Of a stretch of 42,550 nucleotides of DNA, positions 25,472 through 32,065 are shown one piece after another. Under the pieces are notes generated by a model, which saw only the letters and a program-made list of their open reading frames with translations, searched no databases and was not told where the DNA came from. The stretch comes from Candidatus Sphingobacterium stercorigallinarum (GTDB lineage: Bacteria; Bacteroidota; Bacteroidia; Sphingobacteriales; Sphingobacteriaceae): contig DXCW01000175.1 in the NCBI GenBank assembly GCA_019115805.1, positions 1 through 42,550 of the forward strand, written 5' to 3'. A program made the position numbers and the translations under genes. Each line of letters starts with the position of its first letter. Positions within the stretch are counted from its first letter, which is position 1.

Positions 25472-26326
25472 CTACGCTGACACCTCTTCGGTTACAAACT
25501 CATCGTACAATTCAGCGAACGCTTCATAATCTTCATCACTTGAAGGTTCAAAAGTACGGATGCTGTTCTTTTTCACATAGTCCAAAATCTCTGGATGTAG
25601 ATCTTCATCTGCTTGAACGACCACATCGGTAAAAGACAATGCACCTTTATAAAGATCAACATACGAGCCTGTTCCGTAGGCCTGAGCCGCTTCTGCATGG
25701 CCGTCTTCCTGAGCCGCCATCAGCGCATATTTATCGCTCAACGTATCCTTTTCCGTAAAGTCTTCGTTGTAAAGCGAGTAAAACACTTTAGAATCTTTAA
25801 ATGTAGGATCATCCTTGTAAACCGTTTTTAAATAAGCCGGCACCATCGCTGAAAACCAACCGTGACAGTGTACCACATCAGGCGACCATCCTAATTTTTT
25901 AACTGTTTCCAATGCTCCTTTACAAAAGAACAACGATCGCTCGTTATTATCCTCAAAGAATTCACCTTTCTCATCGCGGAAAATTTTCTTCCGTTGAAAA
26001 TATTCTTCATTATCTAAGAAGTAAACCTGCATTCGTGCCGCAGGCAACGACGCTACTTTAATAATGAGCGGATTGTCATTATTATCCACAACGATGTTCA
26101 TACCCGACAACCTTATCACCTCATGAAGACGATTTCTGCGTTCGTTAATGCTACCAAAACGCGGCATCAAGATCCGGATTTCAAATCCTTTTTCCTGCAT
26201 AGCGTGCGGTAACCGACGTGTAATTTCAGAAATTTTACTTATTTCAAGGAAAGGCGACATTTCGTGGGTAATAAACAAGATTTTCGTTTTTGCCATCTCC
26301 AATTGATTTTTTGTTTTCTCGATCAT
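25472..26326 (-). CDS. One-domain GT5 (glycogen-synthase-like) protein
   Basis: A 284-residue protein equal only to the N-terminal half of a GT5 starch/glycogen synthase. KILFITHEMSPFLEISKISE stands where GlgA has the ADP-glucose-binding KTGGL, which is lost here (reads EISKI). Later segments (IRILMPRFGSINERRN, LHEVIRLSG, ARMQVYFLDNEEYFQRK, SPDVVHCHGWFSA) remain clearly GT5-like. The C-terminal donor domain is replaced by an acidic tail (YEAFAELYDEFVTEE). Homologues of this form occur beside panC in Bacteroidota, for instance in Bacteroides. Glycogen synthesis is therefore doubtful; the role is unknown. AGGAG 7 nt before the ATG at 26326 supports this start. Divergent from panC. Confidence 0.82.
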   Translation of the reverse strand: MIEKTKNQLEMAKTKILFITHEMSPFLEISKISEITRRLPHAMQEKGFEIRILMPRFGSINERRNRLHEVIRLSGMNIVVDNNDNPLIIKVASLPAARMQVYFLDNEEYFQRKKIFRDEKGEFFEDNNERSLFFCKGALETVKKLGWSPDVVHCHGWFSAMVPAYLKTVYKDDPTFKDSKVFYSLYNEDFTEKDTLSDKYALMAAQEDGHAEAAQAYGTGSYVDLYKGALSFTDVVVQADEDLHPEILDYVKKNSIRTFEPSSDEDYEAFAELYDEFVTEEVSA

Positions 26327-26396
26327 TCAGACACTCCTGACTTTGCGCCAGAAACTCCTTCCAAACTAAATAGTCTTAATATTGAACACCTCTTCT

Positions 26397-26420
26397 AGCT
26401 CGAGCTTAATGGTCTTAAGC
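26397..26420. repeat. Palindromes in the GT5-like/panC divergent region
   Basis: A perfect 10-bp palindrome AGCTCGAGCT (26397-26406) overlaps a second inverted repeat GCTTAA-TGGTC-TTAAGC (26404-26420). Either could be a regulator site for the divergent pair or a hairpin in the leader of the GT5-like gene. The remaining 283-nt gap holds the panC promoter candidate and otherwise AT-rich DNA. Confidence 0.35.
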
Positions 26421-26553
26421 CCTCGTTTTAAAACAAATCACTAGCCTATGTGTTACTACTAGATACGACCCGTGCTTTTTAAAAGTTTACTCTAAAATCG
26501 GTTTACAAATATACGAACAATATCTCGATTTTACAATTCGGTTAAATTCTCCC

Positions 26554-26585
26554 TTTTATATTTCAAAGTTTTTTTCCCAATTTTG
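26554..26585 (+). promoter_or_regulatory. Promoter candidate for panC
   Basis: TTTT at 26554-26557, 20 nt, CAATTTTG at 26578-26585 (one mismatch to TAnnTTTG). It is followed by C, as is common in this phylum, and lies 24 nt before the GTG start. Confidence 0.42.
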
Positions 26586-26609
26586 CGCCTTATTTTTTAA
26601 TTTCTATCT

Positions 26610-27497
26610 GTGGAAACTTTTTACACAAAAGCAACGCTACAACAAGCGCTTGAACGAATCCGATTAAATGGTCAAAAGATCACACTAATTCCAACTATGG
26701 GTGCGCTGCATGAGGGCCACCTTTCGTTGATCGAGTTTGCTAAGGTTCACTCAGACATCACCATCTGTAGCATATTTGTTAATCCTACTCAATTCAATGA
26801 CCCTGAAGATTTGAAAAAATACCCTCGCCCCATCGAGCAAGACAAGGCGCTTTTGGAGGAAATCGGTTGCGATCTTCTATTTTTACCGACGGTTGAGGAG
26901 ATGTACCCTTCAGAAGACGAAAATTGGCACATCGATCTCCAGGGGCTAGATGAGATGTGGGAAGGCAAGCATCGTCCCGGTCATTTTCAAGGTGTCACAC
27001 AGATTGTCTATAAGCTGTTCAGTCTGGTGCAACCCGATAGCGCCTGTTTCGGACAGAAAGACTTCCAACAGATTATGGTAATACGACGTATGTTAGACGT
27101 AAAAAAGCTCCCCATAGAGCTGCTGATTTGTCCTACCGTCAGGAACGCAAAAGGACTGGCCTTGAGCTCTCGAAATCAACGTTTATCGGTCCGTGGGAAA
27201 CAAGACGCATTGGTTCTCTCGACCGCCTTGCGTTACATCCAGCAATACTTCTTCCTGCAGCCCACTGCACGAATAGTATCGGAGGCGATCGCGATCGTCT
27301 CAGAGAATACAAACGTGACGTTGGAATATCTTGCTATTTGTGACACAGACACCCTTCAACCACTTCAGAACGATCCGTCACCTGAAGCTACCTACGTGGC
27401 TCTAGTTGCCGCTTGGGTGGAAAATGTGAGATTAATTGACAACGTGCTGCTCTCTTTCGACAAGGAAGCTGTGCATCAAATCGACATAAAAGCGTAA
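26610..27497 (+). CDS. panC: Pantothenate synthetase
   Basis: A 295-residue PanC that joins pantoate and beta-alanine using ATP. The start codon is GTG (26610), giving METFYTKATL. The nucleotidyltransferase signature is PTMGALHEGH (28-37), and the substrate pocket motifs are SIFVNPTQFN, PGHFQGVTQIVYKLF, FGQKDFQQ and the KMSKS-like ALSSRNQRL. All key residues appear intact. It is 9 nt upstream of panD, which makes the beta-alanine, so the pair forms a pathway unit. The C-terminal extension after LVAAWVENVRLIDN is about 15 residues and not conserved. Confidence 0.95.
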   Translation: METFYTKATLQQALERIRLNGQKITLIPTMGALHEGHLSLIEFAKVHSDITICSIFVNPTQFNDPEDLKKYPRPIEQDKALLEEIGCDLLFLPTVEEMYPSEDENWHIDLQGLDEMWEGKHRPGHFQGVTQIVYKLFSLVQPDSACFGQKDFQQIMVIRRMLDVKKLPIELLICPTVRNAKGLALSSRNQRLSVRGKQDALVLSTALRYIQQYFFLQPTARIVSEAIAIVSENTNVTLEYLAICDTDTLQPLQNDPSPEATYVALVAAWVENVRLIDNVLLSFDKEAVHQIDIKA

Positions 27498-27502
27498 CTT
27501 TG
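27495..27502 (+). promoter_or_regulatory. -7 element directly before panD
   Basis: TAACTTTG, an exact TAnnTTTG match followed by C, overlapping the panC stop region and ending 4 nt before the first panD ATG. panD may therefore have an extra, possibly leaderless, transcript besides that from panC. The -33 box is weak. Confidence 0.38.
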
Positions 27503-27506
27503 CATT

Positions 27507-27854
27507 ATGATGATTGAAGTAATGAAATCGAAAATTCATCGCGCCCGCGTTACGCAGGCCGAGCTGAATTATGTAGGAAGCATCACAATTGACCAGGATT
27601 TAATGGATGCCGCGGACATTATTGCTAATGAACGTGTGCAGATCGTCAACAATAACAACGGTGCTCGGCTAGAGACCTACGTGATTCCAGGCGAACGTGG
27701 CACAGGAACAATCTGCTTAAATGGTGCAGCTGCCCGCTTGGTACAGGTGGGCGATATTGTGATCATCATTTCTTACGCATTGATGGAACGAGAAGAGGCT
27801 AAAGCCTATTCCCCACGTCTTGTCTTCCCGGATCCGAATAATAAGTTAATTTAA
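27507..27854 (+). CDS. panD: Aspartate 1-decarboxylase
   Basis: A 115-residue pyruvoyl-dependent enzyme that decarboxylates aspartate to beta-alanine for pantothenate. The self-cleavage site is GS at residues 24-25 within NYVGSITID, which generates the pyruvoyl group; using the ATG at 27507 gives the same numbering as E. coli PanD. KIHRARVT (9-16) and [28 protein letters not shown] follow. Length is standard. Two ATGs in tandem at 27507 and 27510. It follows panC after 9 nt. Note that no PanM/PanZ activator is seen, as expected outside Enterobacteria. Confidence 0.95.
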   Translation: MMIEVMKSKIHRARVTQAELNYVGSITIDQDLMDAADIIANERVQIVNNNNGARLETYVIPGERGTGTICLNGAAARLVQVGDIVIIISYALMEREEAKAYSPRLVFPDPNNKLI

Positions 27855-27866
27855 AAGCAACAATAC

Positions 27867-27899
27867 ATCGAGCTATTTTTCTTAGTTTTATATCGAGCT
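27867..27899. repeat. Direct repeat ATCGAGCT upstream of the His-rich gene
   Basis: The 8-mer ATCGAGCT occurs at 27867-27874 and 27892-27899, 25 bp start to start, in the 58-nt gap between panD and the His-rich gene. It could bind a regulator of the putative metal-uptake operon. Short repeats can be chance. Confidence 0.3.
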
Positions 27900-27912
27900 T
27901 CCTGACATAAGC

Positions 27913-28275
27913 ATGCATCACGTATTTTTCACATACCGCCGCGTCGTTGCCTCCTTCCTACTATTTTGGATTTGGGGCATCATCGTTAGTGGGGTAGTGT
28001 TTATGCACAAGGAAGTCACCTCAACAGGTGAAATTGTTACACACATTCACCCCTACAATCTCGCCGAAGAACACCATCACGAACACCAGTCCGATGAGGA
28101 AATTCGGTTTCTGGACATTGTTTTTCAAGGGAGTTATGTCACTTGGAGTCCGATATCGTTCGAATTACCGGTTCGAGCCGAATTCCAATACAACCGGTAC
28201 GGTGATCCCACATTTTGTTTACCGCATTCTACTGGCACTCCGCCAGCTAGCCGAGGCCCGCCACAATTCAGCTAA
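27913..28275 (+). CDS. Small His-rich membrane-anchored protein
   Basis: A 120-residue protein with one N-terminal membrane segment (about 11-31) and a periplasm-facing histidine cluster: THIHPYN (43-49) then EEHHHEHQSDEE (52-63), seven histidines in about 20 residues. The C-terminus ends with RGPPQFS, a pattern I recall from similar Bacteroidota proteins. No named family can be assigned with certainty. The histidine cluster suggests binding of zinc, copper or nickel. It precedes a TonB-dependent receptor and a thioredoxin-fold protein on the same strand, so a periplasmic metal-binding role in their uptake system is inferred. An overlapping frame at 28028 looks less protein-like. Confidence 0.7.
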   Translation: MHHVFFTYRRVVASFLLFWIWGIIVSGVVFMHKEVTSTGEIVTHIHPYNLAEEHHHEHQSDEEIRFLDIVFQGSYVTWSPISFELPVRAEFQYNRYGDPTFCLPHSTGTPPASRGPPQFS

Positions 28276-28405
28276 CACCCAAATTACTTTCTTAAACAAG
28301 ACGTACCTAGCTCTATCCTCATCCGTATAATGGACACACCAATGGATAGCGTCAGTCTATGGTAAAAACGTTTACATTATTATTCATTAGTAACGCTGAA
28401 TTTTT

Positions 28406-30751
28406 ATGCCATTTTTTACTTTCAGGAATTTCCTGAACACACTGTGCCTTTCAATACTATGCACCTACGTAGTGAAAGGACAAATTCAAGGACGGGTAAT
28501 TAACAAAAAACAGTTGCCGGTCGCTAACGCCACGGTTTCAATCGAGGATCACAAGCTCGGCACCTCCACCGACGAGTTTGGATATTTCACACTTCCGGAC
28601 CCTGGCACGGATCACGGGAAACTTGTCGTCAGCGCTGTCGGGTATCAACCCCATAAAATTGCCCTTAGTGATTCTTCCGACCTTCAATCTCTTCAAATTA
28701 TTCTTGCCGAAGACAATTTGAACCTCAATGAAATTGTGGTCAGCGCTTCGCGTTATGGAATGGAACGAAAAAAAGCACCAGTCATCGTCAATGTGCTTAG
28801 CCCCAAGCTCTTTACAGCAACCCAGTCAGTAGCGATGTCCGAAACCCTAAATTACCAACCCGGGGTGCGTGTGGAGAATAATTGCCAAAACTGTGGGTTC
28901 ACCCAAGTTCGAATGAACGGTATGGAAGGGGCCTACTCTCAAGTATTGATTAACAGCAGAGCCGTTTTCAGTGCACTTAATAGCGTGTATGGTTTGGATC
29001 AGATCCCTACCAGCATGATTGATCGTATCGAAGTGGTCAGAAGCGGAGGCTCTGCACTATTCGGTGCCAATGCGATCGCAGGCACGATCAACATCATCAC
29101 AAAAGATCCGATCGAGAACGACTGGCAAGTCAAATCATCGAACTCAATCATCGATGGACAATCTTGGGACAACACCATTGATTTCAACACATCATATGTT
29201 GACAATGACCTGCGAGCCGGAGCCACTTTTTACGGGATGCGCCGCACCCGTGAAGCCTATGATGCCAACAACGATGGTTTCTCGGAAATGACTAAACTAA
29301 AGAATCTCACCTTCGGCACGAAAGCCTTCTACAAACCATCCGAGTGGGACAAACTGACACTAGACTTGAGTGTATTGAACGAGTTTAGAAGAGGGGGAGA
29401 TCGTATGGACACCGCCCCACATTTTAGTGATGTAACCGAGCAGTTAACCACCAATTCTTTGATAGGCGGATTAACTTATGATCGTTATTCTAAGGACTAC
29501 AAGCATAAATTATCCCTCTATACCTCTGCCCAATTCAGTGACCGAGCAAGCTTTTATGGAGGATTGGGCGGTGGACGTAGCGCCCAAGACAGTCTTTTGG
29601 CGTCCAATTCTTACGGAAATACCGACGACTTCGCGATGGTAGCCGGGACCCAATACACCTACAACTTCGAAAAAGATGTATTCACCGCAGGTATTGAATA
29701 CAACAACAACCGGACACAAGATCACATTCCTGGCTATCAGCGCAGTATTGATCAGAAAACCCATGGTTTAGGGACTTATGCACAATACGAGTGGAATATA
29801 TACGAGAACCTGAAAACTTTGGTTGGTGCCCGGTACGATTACACCTACGTTGATGGCGACTACAAGTTGGCAGACTATCACCGCAGGTCATCAGAAAGTT
29901 TTGGCACATTCAGTCCACGACTGACACTCTTGTACGACATCACCGATGTCCTCCAGTTTCGCGGGGGTTATGCGCGTGGATTCCGAGCCCCACAAGCTTT
30001 CAATGAAGACATGCACGTCACCTCGATTGGAGGACAACAGGTTTTCGTTCTGATCGGAGAGGATTTAGAGACCGAGTATTCGAATGCCTACACCGGATCG
30101 TTCAATTTCACACCGCACTTCGGTTCCGTACAAACCAGTCTACTGTTGGAGGGGTTTTACACAGAACTTAAAAATCCGTTCACCAATATTATGACCGCCC
30201 GAGAGGGGAACATCATCATTGAGGAAATGCGCAACGGCACCGGCGCCCGAGTATACGGGTCCAATATAGAACTCAATGTAGCCCCATCGAATCGCTTTAG
30301 CCTACAAATGGGGGGAACGCTACAACGCTCAGCTTTCAAAGACGAACAGGTATTATTCGAAGGCGATTCAGAAGAACAAACTGTTCGATCTTCCAAATTC
30401 GTTCGAACGCCGAACACATACGGTTATTTAAATGCAAATTGGCGCCCCACCGAACCTTTTAGTATCGATATCACCGGTGTATACACAGGAAGCATGTTGG
30501 TTCCTCACGTCGTGAACGATCAGATGACCATCAAAACAACGTCTCGCTTCTTCGAAGGTAACCTTCGATTAGGTTACACTTTTGCCGTTAAAGAGGATTT
30601 TAGCGTGGAATTATTCGGAGGTATGCAGAATATATTTAATGCGTATCAAAAAGACTTTGATAAGGGTGCATTGCGTGACTCGGAGTACATCTACGGCCCC
30701 TCGCGTCCCCGAACCGTAACTTTCGGTGTTAAAATTGGCCATTTTCACTAA
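28406..30751 (+). CDS. TonB-dependent outer-membrane receptor
   Basis: A 781-residue outer-membrane receptor. A signal peptide (about 1-25) is followed by a CarboxypepD_reg-like beta-sandwich (about 26-100, GRVINKKQLPVANATV...GYQPHKIAL), a possible TonB box (NEIVVSAS, 108-115), the plug, and a 22-strand-type barrel ending in the aromatic TVTFGVKIGHFH. The plug contains NNCQNCGFTQVRMNG with C160 and C163, an unusual CxxC just before the RMNG motif. LFGANAIAGTINIITK is typical of cobalamin/siderophore receptors. No SusD partner follows, so it is not a SusC. The ligand is unknown; context suggests a metal or metal complex. The stop overlaps the next start (TAATG). Confidence 0.92.
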   Translation: MPFFTFRNFLNTLCLSILCTYVVKGQIQGRVINKKQLPVANATVSIEDHKLGTSTDEFGYFTLPDPGTDHGKLVVSAVGYQPHKIALSDSSDLQSLQIILAEDNLNLNEIVVSASRYGMERKKAPVIVNVLSPKLFTATQSVAMSETLNYQPGVRVENNCQNCGFTQVRMNGMEGAYSQVLINSRAVFSALNSVYGLDQIPTSMIDRIEVVRSGGSALFGANAIAGTINIITKDPIENDWQVKSSNSIIDGQSWDNTIDFNTSYVDNDLRAGATFYGMRRTREAYDANNDGFSEMTKLKNLTFGTKAFYKPSEWDKLTLDLSVLNEFRRGGDRMDTAPHFSDVTEQLTTNSLIGGLTYDRYSKDYKHKLSLYTSAQFSDRASFYGGLGGGRSAQDSLLASNSYGNTDDFAMVAGTQYTYNFEKDVFTAGIEYNNNRTQDHIPGYQRSIDQKTHGLGTYAQYEWNIYENLKTLVGARYDYTYVDGDYKLADYHRRSSESFGTFSPRLTLLYDITDVLQFRGGYARGFRAPQAFNEDMHVTSIGGQQVFVLIGEDLETEYSNAYTGSFNFTPHFGSVQTSLLLEGFYTELKNPFTNIMTAREGNIIIEEMRNGTGARVYGSNIELNVAPSNRFSLQMGGTLQRSAFKDEQVLFEGDSEEQTVRSSKFVRTPNTYGYLNANWRPTEPFSIDITGVYTGSMLVPHVVNDQMTIKTTSRFFEGNLRLGYTFAVKEDFSVELFGGMQNIFNAYQKDFDKGALRDSEYIYGPSRPRTVTFGVKIGHFH

Positions 30752-31218
30752 TGCGGGCATTGATCATTTACATACTGATGTTGGGGCTGACACCACTTTA
30801 CGGGCAACAGCGCACACCCCCTGCGGTAAACTGGCTGAGCTTCGAACAATTAGACGATTCGTTAGCCCAAAACCCGAAACCCGTTATGCTTTTCTTCCAT
30901 ACGGATTGGTGCCGCTATTGCAAAAAAATGCTGCGTGAAACCTTTCAGCATCCAGATGTCGTGTATCGACTTAACGCCAATTATTACGCGGTGAAGTTTG
31001 ATGCCGAACGTGTCGATACCGTTTATTTTGATCAAGTCGCCTTCACCAATACGAGCCAGCGTAAAACGACGGGCCAATACCATGCCTTAGCGAAGATACT
31101 TATCGGAGAGGGACAGCCTCCTATTTTTCCCGTCACTGTATTGTTGAATGACGATTTTTCTGTGCGAGAAAAAGTTTTTAATTATCTTAGTATTAGGCAG
31201 CTGCTCGATATTTTATAA
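30751..31218 (+). CDS. Periplasmic thioredoxin-fold protein
   Basis: A 155-residue exported thioredoxin-like protein (Thioredoxin_7/DUF255 type). The signal peptide is about residues 1-18 (LIIYILMLGLTPLYGQ). The redox-active motif is HTDWCRYCKKM with C54 and C57, followed by VKFDAERVDTVYF and IFPVTVLL with the cis-proline. It probably acts as a reductase or isomerase of periplasmic or outer-membrane protein thiols. The ATG overlaps the receptor stop codon by one base, so translation is coupled. The CxxC pair in the receptor plug is an obvious possible substrate (inference). A long hairpin follows the gene. Confidence 0.88.
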   Translation: MRALIIYILMLGLTPLYGQQRTPPAVNWLSFEQLDDSLAQNPKPVMLFFHTDWCRYCKKMLRETFQHPDVVYRLNANYYAVKFDAERVDTVYFDQVAFTNTSQRKTTGQYHALAKILIGEGQPPIFPVTVLLNDDFSVREKVFNYLSIRQLLDIL

Positions 31219-31235
31219 TATTTACAGATTAATGT

Positions 31236-31269
31236 GTAGCGAAAATGATTTACGGATCGTTTTCGCTAC
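31236..31269. terminator. Long hairpin after the receptor-thioredoxin operon
   Basis: GTAGCGAAAATGAT (31236-31249) pairs with ATCGTTTTCGCTAC (31256-31269) over 14 bp with one G-U, around the 6-nt loop TTACGG. It lies 17 nt after the stop and before the FKBP gene at 31297. No U-tract follows, so it could be a Rho-assisted stop or an mRNA-stabilising element; it might also bind a regulator. Confidence 0.6.
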
Positions 31270-31296
31270 CATACACAAACAGATACTTATACATTT

Positions 31297-31890
31297 ATGA
31301 AAAATTTTAAATTACTCTTGTTAGCCCTTTTGGCTGTGGTGGGAATTTCCTCCTGTATGAAAAACGAGTACGAACAACCTGATTATGAAGGCGAACAGCG
31401 TCGGATCGACTCGACGCTAAAAGCACAAGAAAGCATTCTCCGTGAATACGCGCACACACATTTCGAAAATCCTGTGGAGGACACTACTTGGGGGATCTGG
31501 TACGATATGATTGAAGAGTCTACTGATACCACTTTTGAATATGTGTCATACCAAAACTCTTGGATACCGGTAATTGCCAATGTAAAATACACAGGACGTT
31601 TGGTAGAAGATGGGGAAATCTTTGAAGAAAAAGTCGACACCCCTACCCAATTTGTCATCAACGGAACAACCGGTGGTGTGATATACGCATGGCTTGTGGC
31701 ATTCTACCCCCAATCATCCAGTGCAAATTCATTTTCTGGTTTAACCCCTGAGGGACTAAAACCTGGCAGCAAGATCCGTTTCGTTGCGCCATCTCCTTAT
31801 TGTTATGACAATCAATCGAATGAGAAAATTCCGGCAAATTCACCGTTGGATTTCACGATCGAAGTCACAGAGATTCGCAACAGCAACTAA
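31297..31890 (+). CDS. FKBP-type peptidyl-prolyl isomerase lipoprotein
   Basis: A 197-residue lipoprotein. The signal peptide ends in the lipobox GISSC with C20, so it is lipid-anchored in the envelope. The C-terminal half is an FKBP domain: NVKYTGRLVEDGEIFEEK (aromatic Tyr, Phe present; the usual Asp is Glu), VIYAWLVAF (conserved Trp), then a loop and GLKPGSKIRFVAPSPYCYDN, and PLDFTIEVTEI. The usual VIPGW reads VIYAW and there is a serine-rich insert (PQSSSANSFSG), so activity may be altered. Related lipoproteins help outer-membrane protein folding and gliding in this phylum. An intrinsic terminator follows. It stands after the receptor operon but behind a hairpin. Confidence 0.85.
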   Translation: MKNFKLLLLALLAVVGISSCMKNEYEQPDYEGEQRRIDSTLKAQESILREYAHTHFENPVEDTTWGIWYDMIEESTDTTFEYVSYQNSWIPVIANVKYTGRLVEDGEIFEEKVDTPTQFVINGTTGGVIYAWLVAFYPQSSSANSFSGLTPEGLKPGSKIRFVAPSPYCYDNQSNEKIPANSPLDFTIEVTEIRNSN

Positions 31891-31917
31891 TAGCGTTATC
31901 CGTAACGTACCGTATTA

Positions 31918-31947
31918 AAAAGACGAGCTTTAGGCCCGTCTTTTTTT
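31918..31947 (+). terminator. Intrinsic terminator after the FKBP lipoprotein gene
   Basis: AAAAGACG (31918-31925) pairs with CGTCTTTT (31937-31944), with extra G-C pairs in the loop-closing region and a run of seven T. It ends 57 nt after the stop codon at 31890. Confidence 0.85.
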
Positions 31948-32053
31948 ATTTTAGCCTCTTTGATGAATGGGCTGATGCACCAATCGCTCATGCAATTTAT
32001 CAACGGTCCATTCCACGCTTAGACATTCTGTTAAAATATTGTATTTTTACGCT

Positions 32054-32059
32054 AAAGGA
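32054..32059 (+). promoter_or_regulatory. Ribosome binding site deciding the nadE start
   Basis: AAAGGA, 6 nt before ATG 32066. A -7-like TATTTTTA at 32042-32049 puts the likely transcription start downstream of the alternative TTG at 32039, which rules that start out. Confidence 0.5.
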
Positions 32060-32065
32060 AAGCCC

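Noticed and set aside
28028..28330. 100-codon frame overlapping the His-rich gene, possible frameshifted C-terminus
   Set aside because: The frame from 27913 keeps the membrane anchor, the His cluster and the RGPPQ ending in one piece; the other frame has no such features.
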